Shown one piece after another: positions 1 to 6,838 of a DNA stretch of 16,958 bases. Under the pieces are notes generated by a model. That model made no database searches. It was not told where the DNA came from and saw nothing but the letters and a program-made list of their open reading frames with translations. Location of the stretch: positions 110,938 to 127,895 of the forward strand of contig DAOPZJ010000001.1 of the NCBI GenBank assembly GCA_035353335.1, in the 5' to 3' direction. The stretch comes from Oscillospiraceae bacterium (lineage in GTDB: Bacteria > Bacillota > Clostridia > Oscillospirales > JAKOTC01). The position numbers and the translations under genes are program-made. The first letter of the stretch is position 1, and every line of letters begins with the position of its first letter.

Positions 1-594
1 ATGACAAAACGTGAATTCTTGGACGACTTAAAAAGCCGCCTGTCGCAATTGCCGCCGGAGGAACTCGGAAAACGACTGGCTTATTATGCGGAGCTGATCG
101 ACGACATGACCGAGGACGGTATGGACGAGCACGCCGCCGTCGAAAAGCTCGGAGACGTCTCAAAGATCGCAGAGGATATTCTGCGCGAACAGACGCTGCC
201 CACGCTGATGAAAACCCGGATGCGCCCGAGCGGCGGATGGACGGCGTTGAATATTATTTTTTTGGTGTTGGGCTTCCCGCTGTGGTTTCCGCTGCTGATG
301 GCGTTTATTGCCGTCGTGCTTTCGATGTACGTTGTCATCTGGTCGATTGTCGTGGTTTTATTCGCGGTAGTATTCTCAATAGGAGCAGGCGGAATCGCGC
401 TGATTGTCTTCGGAATCTGGAATATGATTCAAAACCCGCCGCTTGCCTTGATTGCCCTCGGTTCCGGCGTCGCATTGGCGGGACTTGCGGTTTTCGCGTT
501 TCTCGGCGCGGTCGCGGCGGCAAAAGGACTCGCAAAACTCACGGTTGTAATCGCGAAGGGCGTCAAATCGTTGTTCATCCGCAAGAAAGCATAA
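1..594 (+). CDS. DUF1700 / HAAS-domain membrane protein
   Basis: A 197-residue protein. Residues 1-65 are a soluble helical HAAS-type signalling domain: the opening MTKREFLDDLKSRLSQLP, the following YYAELIDDM and the EKLGDVSKIAEDIL segment are typical of DUF1700 proteins. Residues about 78-180 form several hydrophobic, probably membrane-spanning segments, followed by a short basic tail. Family members usually sit between a PadR regulator and a DUF4097 protein and are thought to act in envelope sensing; the DUF4097 partner follows here after 47 bases. The ATG is exactly the first base of the window, so the ribosome binding site and any PadR gene cannot be seen. The start matches the usual family N terminus, so the gene is probably complete. 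The precise biochemical role is unknown. Confidence 0.88.
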   Translation: MTKREFLDDLKSRLSQLPPEELGKRLAYYAELIDDMTEDGMDEHAAVEKLGDVSKIAEDILREQTLPTLMKTRMRPSGGWTALNIIFLVLGFPLWFPLLMAFIAVVLSMYVVIWSIVVVLFAVVFSIGAGGIALIVFGIWNMIQNPPLALIALGSGVALAGLAVFAFLGAVAAAKGLAKLTVVIAKGVKSLFIRKKA

Positions 595-641
595 ATAGTC
601 AAACGAAGAACATATTGATATTTTGAAAGGCAGGATTTGTC

Positions 642-1724
642 ATGAGTAAAGCATTAAAAATCACTTTGATTGTCGCGGGAGTGCTGATTTTGGTCGGTGT
701 TATGACCGTGAGTCTGGCTACGGCATTCAGCGGTTTCAATTGTGAAAACATCTGGAAAAATAACACGTTCAACTTCCCCTGGAAAGTGAACATCGGTTCG
801 AACAATATCACGGGCTACAAGAACGTTAACAATGCGTACGCCGCGGACGGGACTTACACCGCGGGCGCAGAAAGCCTCACCGGCATCGATTTGAAATGGG
901 TCGCGGGCAGCGCGACGGTCTCCGTTTATGACGGAAGCGAGATCACCTTCACCGAGACCTCGTCCGAGGCCCTGACGCAGGATGTGGCTCTCCGGTACGG
1001 CACGGAAAACGGCGTTCTTTATATCCAGTATTGTTCGACCAACGCGCCCGACGATCTGCCGATGAAGGCACTCGACGTTAAAATCCCGGCCGCACTTGCG
1101 GCCAGTCTGGGCGCTTTTGATTTTTCGGGTGTTTCGGCGCAGCTGAATATCTCAGGTCTCACAGTAGCCGATTTGGATTGCGACGGGGTCTCGGGTCAAA
1201 TTGACGCCTCCGGCCTCACGGCGCAGACCGTAGACATCGATACGACTTCGGGCGAGATTCGGTACGAGGGCAGCTATGTGAAGATGAATGTCAACACGGT
1301 TTCGGGTATGGTGCGCGTGAACAGCACAGGAACGGCGCAGGAAACCGAAGTTGATTCCACTTCCGGAGCGATGGCATTTGCGGGGAAAATCGGCGCGCTC
1401 AAGACCAATTCCATCTCGGGCGAGGTCTTTACCGACGGTGCGGTCTATGCCGATACAGCGGATATCGACACAACTTCCGGCAGTGTTTCGCTGCAGTTTG
1501 CGGTCCGTCCCGCCGATCTGAAAATCGACACCATCTCCGGCGGCATCACCCTGACGCTGCCCACCGACAGCGGTTTCACTATCGAATATGACTCTGTCTC
1601 GGGCGGGATGGATTGCGCGTTCAGCGTCACGATGAGCGGGAACAAATATATCGCCGGAGACGGCGCAGGCAGGTTCGATATCGGCACAGTCAGCGGCGGA
1701 CTCAGAATCAAAACGGCACAATAA
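642..1724 (+). CDS. DUF4097-family beta-solenoid protein, membrane-anchored
   Basis: A 360-residue protein with an N-terminal hydrophobic helix (about residues 5-29: signal anchor or signal peptide, no lipobox) and an extracytoplasmic domain. From about residue 150 the chain repeats a short unit ending in (S/T)xSG (TTSG, TVSG, STSG, SISG, TTSG, TISG, SVSG, TVSG) about every 20-22 residues, alternating with beta-strand-like stretches. That is the DUF4097 adhesin-like right-handed beta-solenoid pattern. A ribosome binding site (GAAAGG) lies about 10 bases upstream of the ATG. It is the second gene of an operon with the DUF1700 protein, and a terminator follows at 1801-1827. Known family context links such pairs to PadR-controlled envelope functions. 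The ligand and role here are unknown. Confidence 0.85.
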   Translation: MSKALKITLIVAGVLILVGVMTVSLATAFSGFNCENIWKNNTFNFPWKVNIGSNNITGYKNVNNAYAADGTYTAGAESLTGIDLKWVAGSATVSVYDGSEITFTETSSEALTQDVALRYGTENGVLYIQYCSTNAPDDLPMKALDVKIPAALAASLGAFDFSGVSAQLNISGLTVADLDCDGVSGQIDASGLTAQTVDIDTTSGEIRYEGSYVKMNVNTVSGMVRVNSTGTAQETEVDSTSGAMAFAGKIGALKTNSISGEVFTDGAVYADTADIDTTSGSVSLQFAVRPADLKIDTISGGITLTLPTDSGFTIEYDSVSGGMDCAFSVTMSGNKYIAGDGAGRFDIGTVSGGLRIKTAQ

Positions 1725-1728
1725 GAGG

Positions 1729-1790
1729 TTAAGAGAAAGATCTAAGCTAAAAGTGTAAAGGCACATCTCCGTAGGATGCTTTTGCGGAAA
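1729..1790. repeat. possible remnant of a small palindromic repeat family
   Basis: Between the DUF4097 stop and the terminator lies a tract with AAGTGTAAAG ... CTCCGTA. It loosely resembles the left half of the palindromic element at 13511-13589 (GTAAAGTGACAGCTCCGTT). No inverted partner arm is preserved, so this can only be called a possible degenerate copy. Confidence 0.3.
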
Positions 1791-1800
1791 TACTAAAAAT

Positions 1801-1827
1801 TCCCGGTCGAAAGGCCGGGATTTTTTA
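1801..1827 (+). terminator. Rho-independent terminator of the DUF1700-DUF4097 operon
   Basis: The stem CCCGGTC / GGCCGGG (one U-G pair) closes a GAAA tetraloop and is followed by A and a run of six T. It lies 77 bases after the DUF4097 stop and before the ger operon, so it separates the two transcription units. Confidence 0.88.
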
Positions 1828-1864
1828 TTGTAAAAACACGCTTTTTTATCGTTAATGCTTTTCG

Positions 1865-1894
1865 ACATAAAATTATATTGAAACGGGAAAAGTA
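1865..1894 (+). promoter_or_regulatory. candidate forespore (sigma-F-like) promoter of the ger operon
   Basis: ACATA (1865-1869) is separated by 15 bases from GGGAAAAGTA (1885-1894). The Bacillus sigma-F consensus is GYWTA, a spacer of about 15, then GGNRANAHTR; each element here deviates at one constrained position. The predicted transcript start near 1901 leaves a short leader that contains the SD GGGGAG (1911-1916). Germinant receptor operons are known to be expressed in the forespore, which fits, but the match is imperfect. Confidence 0.4.
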
Positions 1895-1921
1895 TAACAA
1901 ATCAATACGCGGGGAGAGTTC

Positions 1922-3025
1922 ATTATAACAAACAGCATCACAAACAGGCAGATGGTTTTTATTTTGTTTATGACGCTTACCTCATACTCTACAATCGATC
2001 TTCCTAAAATGATGGCACAATCGGCAGGCAGAAGCAGTTGGATACCGATTATAATCGCTTCTGCCCTATTTGGCATTGTTGCAATTATCATCGTAAAATT
2101 AAACAACATGTTTTTAGGCAAAGTATTTTTTGATTACGGCAGGGAAGTGATCGGCAAGTTCTTCACCTATGTAATCGCCGTTTATTATATTCTGTATTAT
2201 TTGATACTCAGTGTTTATTTAAAATCGAAAATGGTCGACGTAATATCGGCGAACTTTTTACCCAAAACGCCGAAATTTATACTTATTGTATTGGGAATGG
2301 CTCTGTTTGCTATGGTGGCATATAAAGGCATCACGAATATTGCAAGAATGTTTGAAATTTTCGGCATTTCGCTTTTGATTATAACGCTGACGATCTGTAT
2401 TATCATGGTTGCGGAAGGAGATAAATACAATGTATTACCCCTTTTAAACCCGTCAGAGATAAAAAAATATACAAAAACAATAAAGGATCTTTTTTTTCCG
2501 TTCGGCGGACTGGAGGTTTTATTGATCATACCGTTTACCGCGGCGAATAAAAAGGCACCCGCGACGGCCTTTTTTTCACTTCTGTTTATCGGCTTTTTTT
2601 ATGTGTTGATTGTGGAAAGCACCATCATGATTTTGGGGATCAATAATACGATTTTATTGAAGGACTCTTTTATTGAAGCATTTAAAATAGCGCAGGCCCC
2701 TGTGATCGAAAGATTGGATATTTTTTATCTCACTTTCGGATTGACAAGCTTATTCAGCGGAATGATCATAGTTACTTCTGTTGTAACTGAATATGCCTGC
2801 AGAATATTTTCGAAAGTAAAGCGCATTTATATCGTGTCTGGCGTATTTATCGTTTTTGCAATTCTCGGTTTGACCACCATGAATATGAAAGATATCGAAA
2901 AAACCGTTGAAAGTTATGTTCCTTATCTTGTTTCTGTTGCCACTGTTTTGATCCCCGTGCTCGTTTTTATTTTGGCGAAAATAAAAAAGCGGAGTAAATT
3001 ATCTCCTGTAAAGAGGGAAGAGTAA
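1922..3025 (+). CDS. GerB-type spore germination permease (APC superfamily), ATT start proposed
   Basis: Polytopic inner-membrane subunit of a GerA-type germinant receptor. Family members bind or help sense germinants in the spore inner membrane together with the A and C subunits. From the first ATG (1952) the protein is 357 residues with about ten hydrophobic segments. That ATG lacks a usable ribosome binding site: AGG lies only three bases away. The frame stays open upstream to 1898, and a strong GGGGAG (1911-1916) sits five bases before ATT at 1922. Starting there adds ten residues (MITNSITNRQ), giving the TNRQ motif typical of GerB N termini and 367 residues in total. ATA at 1925 is an alternative. 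The gerC gene follows six bases after the stop. The family call is firm; the start codon is inferred. Confidence 0.88.
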   Translation: MITNSITNRQMVFILFMTLTSYSTIDLPKMMAQSAGRSSWIPIIIASALFGIVAIIIVKLNNMFLGKVFFDYGREVIGKFFTYVIAVYYILYYLILSVYLKSKMVDVISANFLPKTPKFILIVLGMALFAMVAYKGITNIARMFEIFGISLLIITLTICIIMVAEGDKYNVLPLLNPSEIKKYTKTIKDLFFPFGGLEVLLIIPFTAANKKAPATAFFSLLFIGFFYVLIVESTIMILGINNTILLKDSFIEAFKIAQAPVIERLDIFYLTFGLTSLFSGMIIVTSVVTEYACRIFSKVKRIYIVSGVFIVFAILGLTTMNMKDIEKTVESYVPYLVSVATVLIPVLVFILAKIKKRSKLSPVKREE

Positions 3026-3031
3026 AAAATT

Positions 3032-4164
3032 ATGAAAAAAACTTTATGCTTTTTATTAATATTCATTGTTCTTGCTGCTTTAACGGGCTGCGCGGGGGAT
3101 TTCAAGGATATCAATGAAAAATCGATTGTAACAGCGGTTGCCGTTGATAAAAAGGGCGACGAAATCTATATTTTTGTGGAGATTGCCAATATTAAAGCAT
3201 CCGGCAAATCAGAGAGTAAAAGCGGAACCGGAAAAAAATATATCCTCTATATCAGCCATGGAAAAACGATAACCGAAGCCAGAGAAGATTTAGACAGGCA
3301 ATTGGATAAGACTGTTTATCTGAGTGCGGTAAGATCATTGATTTTAACAGAGAATTTCGCAAAAGAATATCTTGTGGATTATTTATATCGGCTCAGGGCA
3401 GATGAGACATACCGAAAAAAACATTCACCGTCATCACGAGAGAAGATCCCGAAGCTTTATTTAAGACTTGCAATGAAAAAGATGTATCAGTGGGATTTTT
3501 TACGGAGGACCTGTTGAAGTCCCTTGAACAAAACGGTGAATCTTTTACGAGAACCACGACACGTTTGCTTGAAAACCTCTCGGAAAAATATACGGGGATT
3601 TTATTGCCCTGTATCGGTTTATATGACCAAAACGTTGCATTGGACGGATATTCCGTAATCCATGATACCACTATCGTCGGGTTTATACCCGTGGAAGGGG
3701 CAAAAGGTCTGATATTTATTAAAGCGGAAAAACCCAAATTTTTTTATATCGTATCTTATCGGAACAATCGGTTTACCATGGAAGTGAAATTAAAAAAAAG
3801 AAAAATAAAACCGACTTTCGACAACGGGCAAATCCACTATGAAATGGCCTTTGAGTTTGAAGCAAAGCTGGTTCAAGGCCATGAAAAAACGCCTTATGGC
3901 TTTACCGATACGGACTTTGCAAATGTTGCGAGAAGCCTTACGGAGGTGTTGAAAACCGAGATTAATGGTGCGGTTGATCAGGCGCAAAAAGATTTTATGT
4001 GTGATTACATCCAGTTTGACGATACGTTTCGCCTCAAATATCCGTCGGAATTCGAACAAATGGAATGGGATACCGAATTTGAAAAAGCGACTTATAACCT
4101 TGATGTCAAAGTCGCTTTGAGCGGAAATACAGCAGTGGATTATGAAACCGGCGAACAGAAATAA
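3032..4164 (+). CDS. Ger(x)C spore germination lipoprotein, split by a -1 frameshift
   Basis: Lipoprotein subunit of the germinant receptor. The first reading frame (3032-3517) encodes a signal peptide with lipobox LTGC (Cys20) and the N-terminal GerC domain (DINEKSIVTAVAVDKKG, ITEAREDLDRQLDKTVYLS). After the A7 run at 3415-3421 the homology moves to the -1 frame, with TFTVITREDPEALFKTC and then VGFFTEDLL, and continues to the stop at 4162-4164. The downstream frame carries the rest of the N domain and the C-terminal domain. Joined at the A-run the product is about 377 residues, a normal length for the family; unjoined, the first frame stops after 161 residues. Possible causes are a lost A (mutation or sequencing/assembly error) or transcriptional slippage on the A-run. 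The rest of the gene shows no decay. It lies between gerB and gerA genes. Confidence 0.85.
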
Positions 4165-4177
4165 AAAGGAGAAAAGT

Positions 4178-5620
4178 ATGTCGAATGGGTTTGATATTGA
4201 AAAAACAGCGGCAGCGCTGAAGTCGAATCATTCTGATTTTGCCGAAAGAACGATTCCGTTTCATAACGGAATGATCAAGCTGCTTTATATTAAACAGCTG
4301 ACGGACAGGAATTCCCTTTCCGAAAACGTTATCAAGCCCCTTATGCTGCACGGTTCTCTGACCAAAAAGCCGATCAGCGCGCAGACGGCGGTAAACGAAA
4401 TCATATACGCCGACGACTGCAAGATAGAATCGGATCTCGGTAAAATCGAATACTATATTCTTTCGGGAATGACAGTGATCCTTTTTTCAACAGATGCGGA
4501 ATATATCGTAGCCAACTTTAAAGAGTCGGAACACAGGGCGGTTCCGACTCCCGAACTGAGTTTTACGCTGCGCGGCCCGCAGGATTGTTTTACGGAAAAC
4601 CTTGACGTCAATCTTTCGCTGCTGAGATATCGGATGAAAGATAAAAACGCCAAGATCAAAAAATATGAAGTCGGTTTGAGGACAAAAACACAAGTCGCTG
4701 TTGTCTATATCGAAGATATTGCCAATAATACCGTCGTTGCCGAAATTGAAAAAAGAATACAGAGCATTGACGTCGACGGCATCAGTGAATCGGGCGAACT
4801 TCAGTCCTTTTTACAAAACAATAAAATGCAGTTGTTTCCCAGTATCGGTCTGCTTGAGAGATCCGATATGGCGGAGCATTCGCTGCTTGAAGGGAAAGTC
4901 GTCGTTTTAGTGGACGGAAGCGGAATCGCTTTGCTTGCGCCGAAAACCTTTGTTGAATTTTTTTATGCTTGCGACGACAGGTACGACAATAAATTTTTCG
5001 GGTTTTTCGCAAGAATGCTGCGCTATATTTCTTTCATCATTTCTTTGACTGCTACAAGTATATTTGTCGCAATCACATCGTTTCATACGGATGTTTTACC
5101 GAGTACCTATGCCATATCCCTTGCCGAAATGCGCATCAATGTGCCTTTCAATTCGTTGATCGGGGCACTGTTAATCGAGTTTCTCGTGGAATTGATTAGG
5201 GAGTCCTTGCTCAGAGTCCCGAAACAAATCGGTTCCGCAATCGGTATTGTAGGTGCGATCGTGATCGGACAAGCCTCTATAGCGGCCGGAATTTTCAGCC
5301 CGGTCTTATTGATCATCGGAGCAACATCGCTGCTTGCTTCTTTTTCTGTTCCCGATTATTCGTTAATGAATCCGATCAGGATATTGAAAATCATCCTTTT
5401 ATTATTTACGGGAGCATTGGGCTTTTTTGGATTCACTTTGTTTTTGACCTGGATATTGGCCGATCTCGTTTCATTAAACAGTTTCGGAGTGCCCTATTTG
5501 GCGCCGGTGGCTCCCTTTAATTTTTATGACTTTATCAGGGTCTTTATTCAAAATGTGACCATTAACCCGAAACGGCCGAACTATTTGCGTACGAAAAACC
5601 AAACAAGAACCAAACATTGA
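4178..5620 (+). CDS. GerA-type spore germination protein (A subunit)
   Basis: A 480-residue membrane protein of the GerA family, the A subunit of the germinant receptor; known work implicates such subunits in germinant-triggered ion release. The soluble N-terminal part (to about residue 275) includes the conserved stretch PSIGLLERSD (from residue 221) and SLLEGKVVVLVDGS. The membrane domain follows (about 277-440) with RVPKQIGSAIGIVGAIVIGQA and PDYSLMNPIRI. The tail is short and basic. The start at 4178 is chosen because AAGGAG (4166-4171) lies six bases upstream; an in-frame ATG at 4142 lies inside gerC without a good site. Gene order here is B-C-A, not the A-B-C of the Bacillus subtilis gerA operon. 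In the first membrane helix SLTATSIFVAI replaces the family's usual Pro-containing motif. No terminator is evident after the stop. Confidence 0.92.
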   Translation: MSNGFDIEKTAAALKSNHSDFAERTIPFHNGMIKLLYIKQLTDRNSLSENVIKPLMLHGSLTKKPISAQTAVNEIIYADDCKIESDLGKIEYYILSGMTVILFSTDAEYIVANFKESEHRAVPTPELSFTLRGPQDCFTENLDVNLSLLRYRMKDKNAKIKKYEVGLRTKTQVAVVYIEDIANNTVVAEIEKRIQSIDVDGISESGELQSFLQNNKMQLFPSIGLLERSDMAEHSLLEGKVVVLVDGSGIALLAPKTFVEFFYACDDRYDNKFFGFFARMLRYISFIISLTATSIFVAITSFHTDVLPSTYAISLAEMRINVPFNSLIGALLIEFLVELIRESLLRVPKQIGSAIGIVGAIVIGQASIAAGIFSPVLLIIGATSLLASFSVPDYSLMNPIRILKIILLLFTGALGFFGFTLFLTWILADLVSLNSFGVPYLAPVAPFNFYDFIRVFIQNVTINPKRPNYLRTKNQTRTKH

Positions 5621-5679
5621 TTTAATCGGTGAACAGCAACCGCTTAATCCTTTAAAATATATCAATCTTGCTCTGCAAA

Positions 5680-6684
5680 TCAAACGTCACACCCTGTTAT
5701 TCCATATTGCGCCAGAACCGTTTGTGCCAGTGCTTTGAGTTCGTCAATGACGTTTTGCGGTTTGATCATTTTGACATCGGCACCGAAATTCATCAGCCAG
5801 GTTAAAAAATGCGGGCTGATTTCGACGCGCACGGTGGTCTCGAACTGCTCGTTGTCAACCTTGTACATTGTGACGTCGTGCCCGAACCGATCAATGATAA
5901 TACCGGCCATACTGTTTTTGCAACGCAGGGTGACTTGCTCATCCCTGCCGCCGTACATGCCGAATACCTTTTTCGAATAGACGCCCATGTCGAAATTTCT
6001 AAATGCGGCTTGTCCTTCGCGCTTATCTCCGCTGACCGAAATATGCAGCATCTTATCGACGCGGTAGTGTTTGATTTTTCCGGATGCGCTGTCGTAAGCG
6101 ATCATGTAATAATTATCGTCGTCCCAAGTGAGCGCCCAAGGGCTGACCAGATAGGAGGAGCCGTCATGGCGCAGGCGCTTTTGCTTGTTTTCGTCCCACT
6201 CGTAATATTGAAAGACGATCTTTTTATCGGCGTTGATGGCGGCATGGATGGCGTCGACGGTGTAATAAATACTCTCGTTCATCGTCTTGATTCGGTTGGC
6301 GACGAAGACCTGCCGCTGGAGCTGGCGGGCTTGTGAAGAGCTCGCAAATGATTCTATTTTTTGAATCAATTCGGTGCTCTTTTTATAAGTGATGAATTTT
6401 GAGGACTGAACGGCATCAACCAGCAGTTTCAATTCCGGAAGCTCAAAAATGCGGTCGGCGACATAATAACCGACAATCCTGCCGTGGCTGACCTGAATGT
6501 CGAGTCCGTAAAGCCGAAGCGCGTCGAGGTCGTCGTAGACGCTTTTTCGCTCGGCTCCGACCCCTCTTGCCTCGAGTTCGTCAATCAGCTGATGCATGGT
6601 CAGCGGATGGTCCTCGTCAGTACATTCGAGCAGGATTTTCATCAAATATAAGATTTTCAGCTTTTGATTGACAGTCCTCGGCAT
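5680..6684 (-). CDS. WYL-domain transcriptional regulator (HTH + WYL)
   Basis: A 334-residue DeoR-like regulator. An N-terminal winged helix (about residues 1-65: KLKILYLMKILL, MHQLIDELEARGV, ERKSVYDDLDAL) is followed by a WYL ligand-binding core (about 135-215, with YLVSPWALTWDDDNYYMIAYD and KHYRVDKM) and a C-terminal WCX-like extension (about 240-325). WYL domains are known to sense nucleotides or other ligands; the ligand here is unknown. An AAGGAG site lies seven bases before the ATG. The gene is divergent from the histidine kinase, and a palindrome at 6740-6755 covers its -35 element, so autoregulation plus control of the kinase operon is plausible. It converges on the ger operon with 59 bases between the stops. 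Confidence 0.92.
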   Translation of the reverse strand: MPRTVNQKLKILYLMKILLECTDEDHPLTMHQLIDELEARGVGAERKSVYDDLDALRLYGLDIQVSHGRIVGYYVADRIFELPELKLLVDAVQSSKFITYKKSTELIQKIESFASSSQARQLQRQVFVANRIKTMNESIYYTVDAIHAAINADKKIVFQYYEWDENKQKRLRHDGSSYLVSPWALTWDDDNYYMIAYDSASGKIKHYRVDKMLHISVSGDKREGQAAFRNFDMGVYSKKVFGMYGGRDEQVTLRCKNSMAGIIIDRFGHDVTMYKVDNEQFETTVRVEISPHFLTWLMNFGADVKMIKPQNVIDELKALAQTVLAQYGITGCDV

Positions 6685-6714
6685 AAAAAGTCTCCTTTTG
6701 GAATCGGTATGGAA

Positions 6715-6743
6715 ATTTTAGCACAGAAATGAAAAACGGTCAA
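6715..6743 (-). promoter_or_regulatory. sigma-A promoter of the WYL regulator gene
   Basis: Read on the minus strand: TTGACC (6743-6738), a 17-base spacer, then TAAAAT (6720-6715), preceded by an extended -10 TGC. This is close to consensus. The predicted start is about 25 bases upstream of the ATG, with an AAGGAG site between. Confidence 0.75.
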
Positions 6744-6755
6744 CCGCAAGGTTGA
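6740..6755. promoter_or_regulatory. palindromic operator candidate shared by divergent promoters
   Basis: TCAACC-GCAA-GGTTGA is a perfect 6-bp inverted repeat. Its two ends contribute TTGA to the -35 elements of both divergent promoters (minus 6738-6743, plus 6752-6757), so a bound protein would block both. The adjacent WYL regulator is the most obvious candidate to bind it; this is inference. Confidence 0.55.
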
Positions 6756-6780
6756 ATTCCGCATTTTTTTATGTTATTCT
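6752..6780 (+). promoter_or_regulatory. sigma-A promoter of the histidine kinase-response regulator operon
   Basis: TTGAAT (6752-6757), a 17-base spacer, then TATTCT (6775-6780) with an extended -10 TGT at 6772-6774. The predicted start near 6787 lies upstream of the chosen kinase ATG (6839) and downstream of the alternative in-frame TTG at 6752, which argues against the longer version of the protein. Confidence 0.55.
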
Positions 6781-6838
6781 GATGGCGGAGACACGATGCA
6801 GAACGCAGAAATCGTTTTTACGGGAGAGGCGGCGCTTC

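Noticed and set aside
1152..1868. A 238-codon minus-strand open frame under the DUF4097 gene
   Set aside because: It reads through the operon terminator and has no domain signal; it is a shadow of the repetitive solenoid gene.
3415..3421. Classical programmed -1 ribosomal frameshift in gerC
   Set aside because: In-frame phasing is CGA AAA AAA C, which could allow slipping, but I see no convincing stimulatory stem just downstream and no biological reason for two GerC products. Mutation, sequence error or transcriptional slippage are simpler.
6752..6838. N-terminal extension of the histidine kinase from a TTG at 6752
   Set aside because: The extension coincides with the -35 to -10 promoter elements; the ATG at 6839 has a good SD and is followed directly by the membrane helix.
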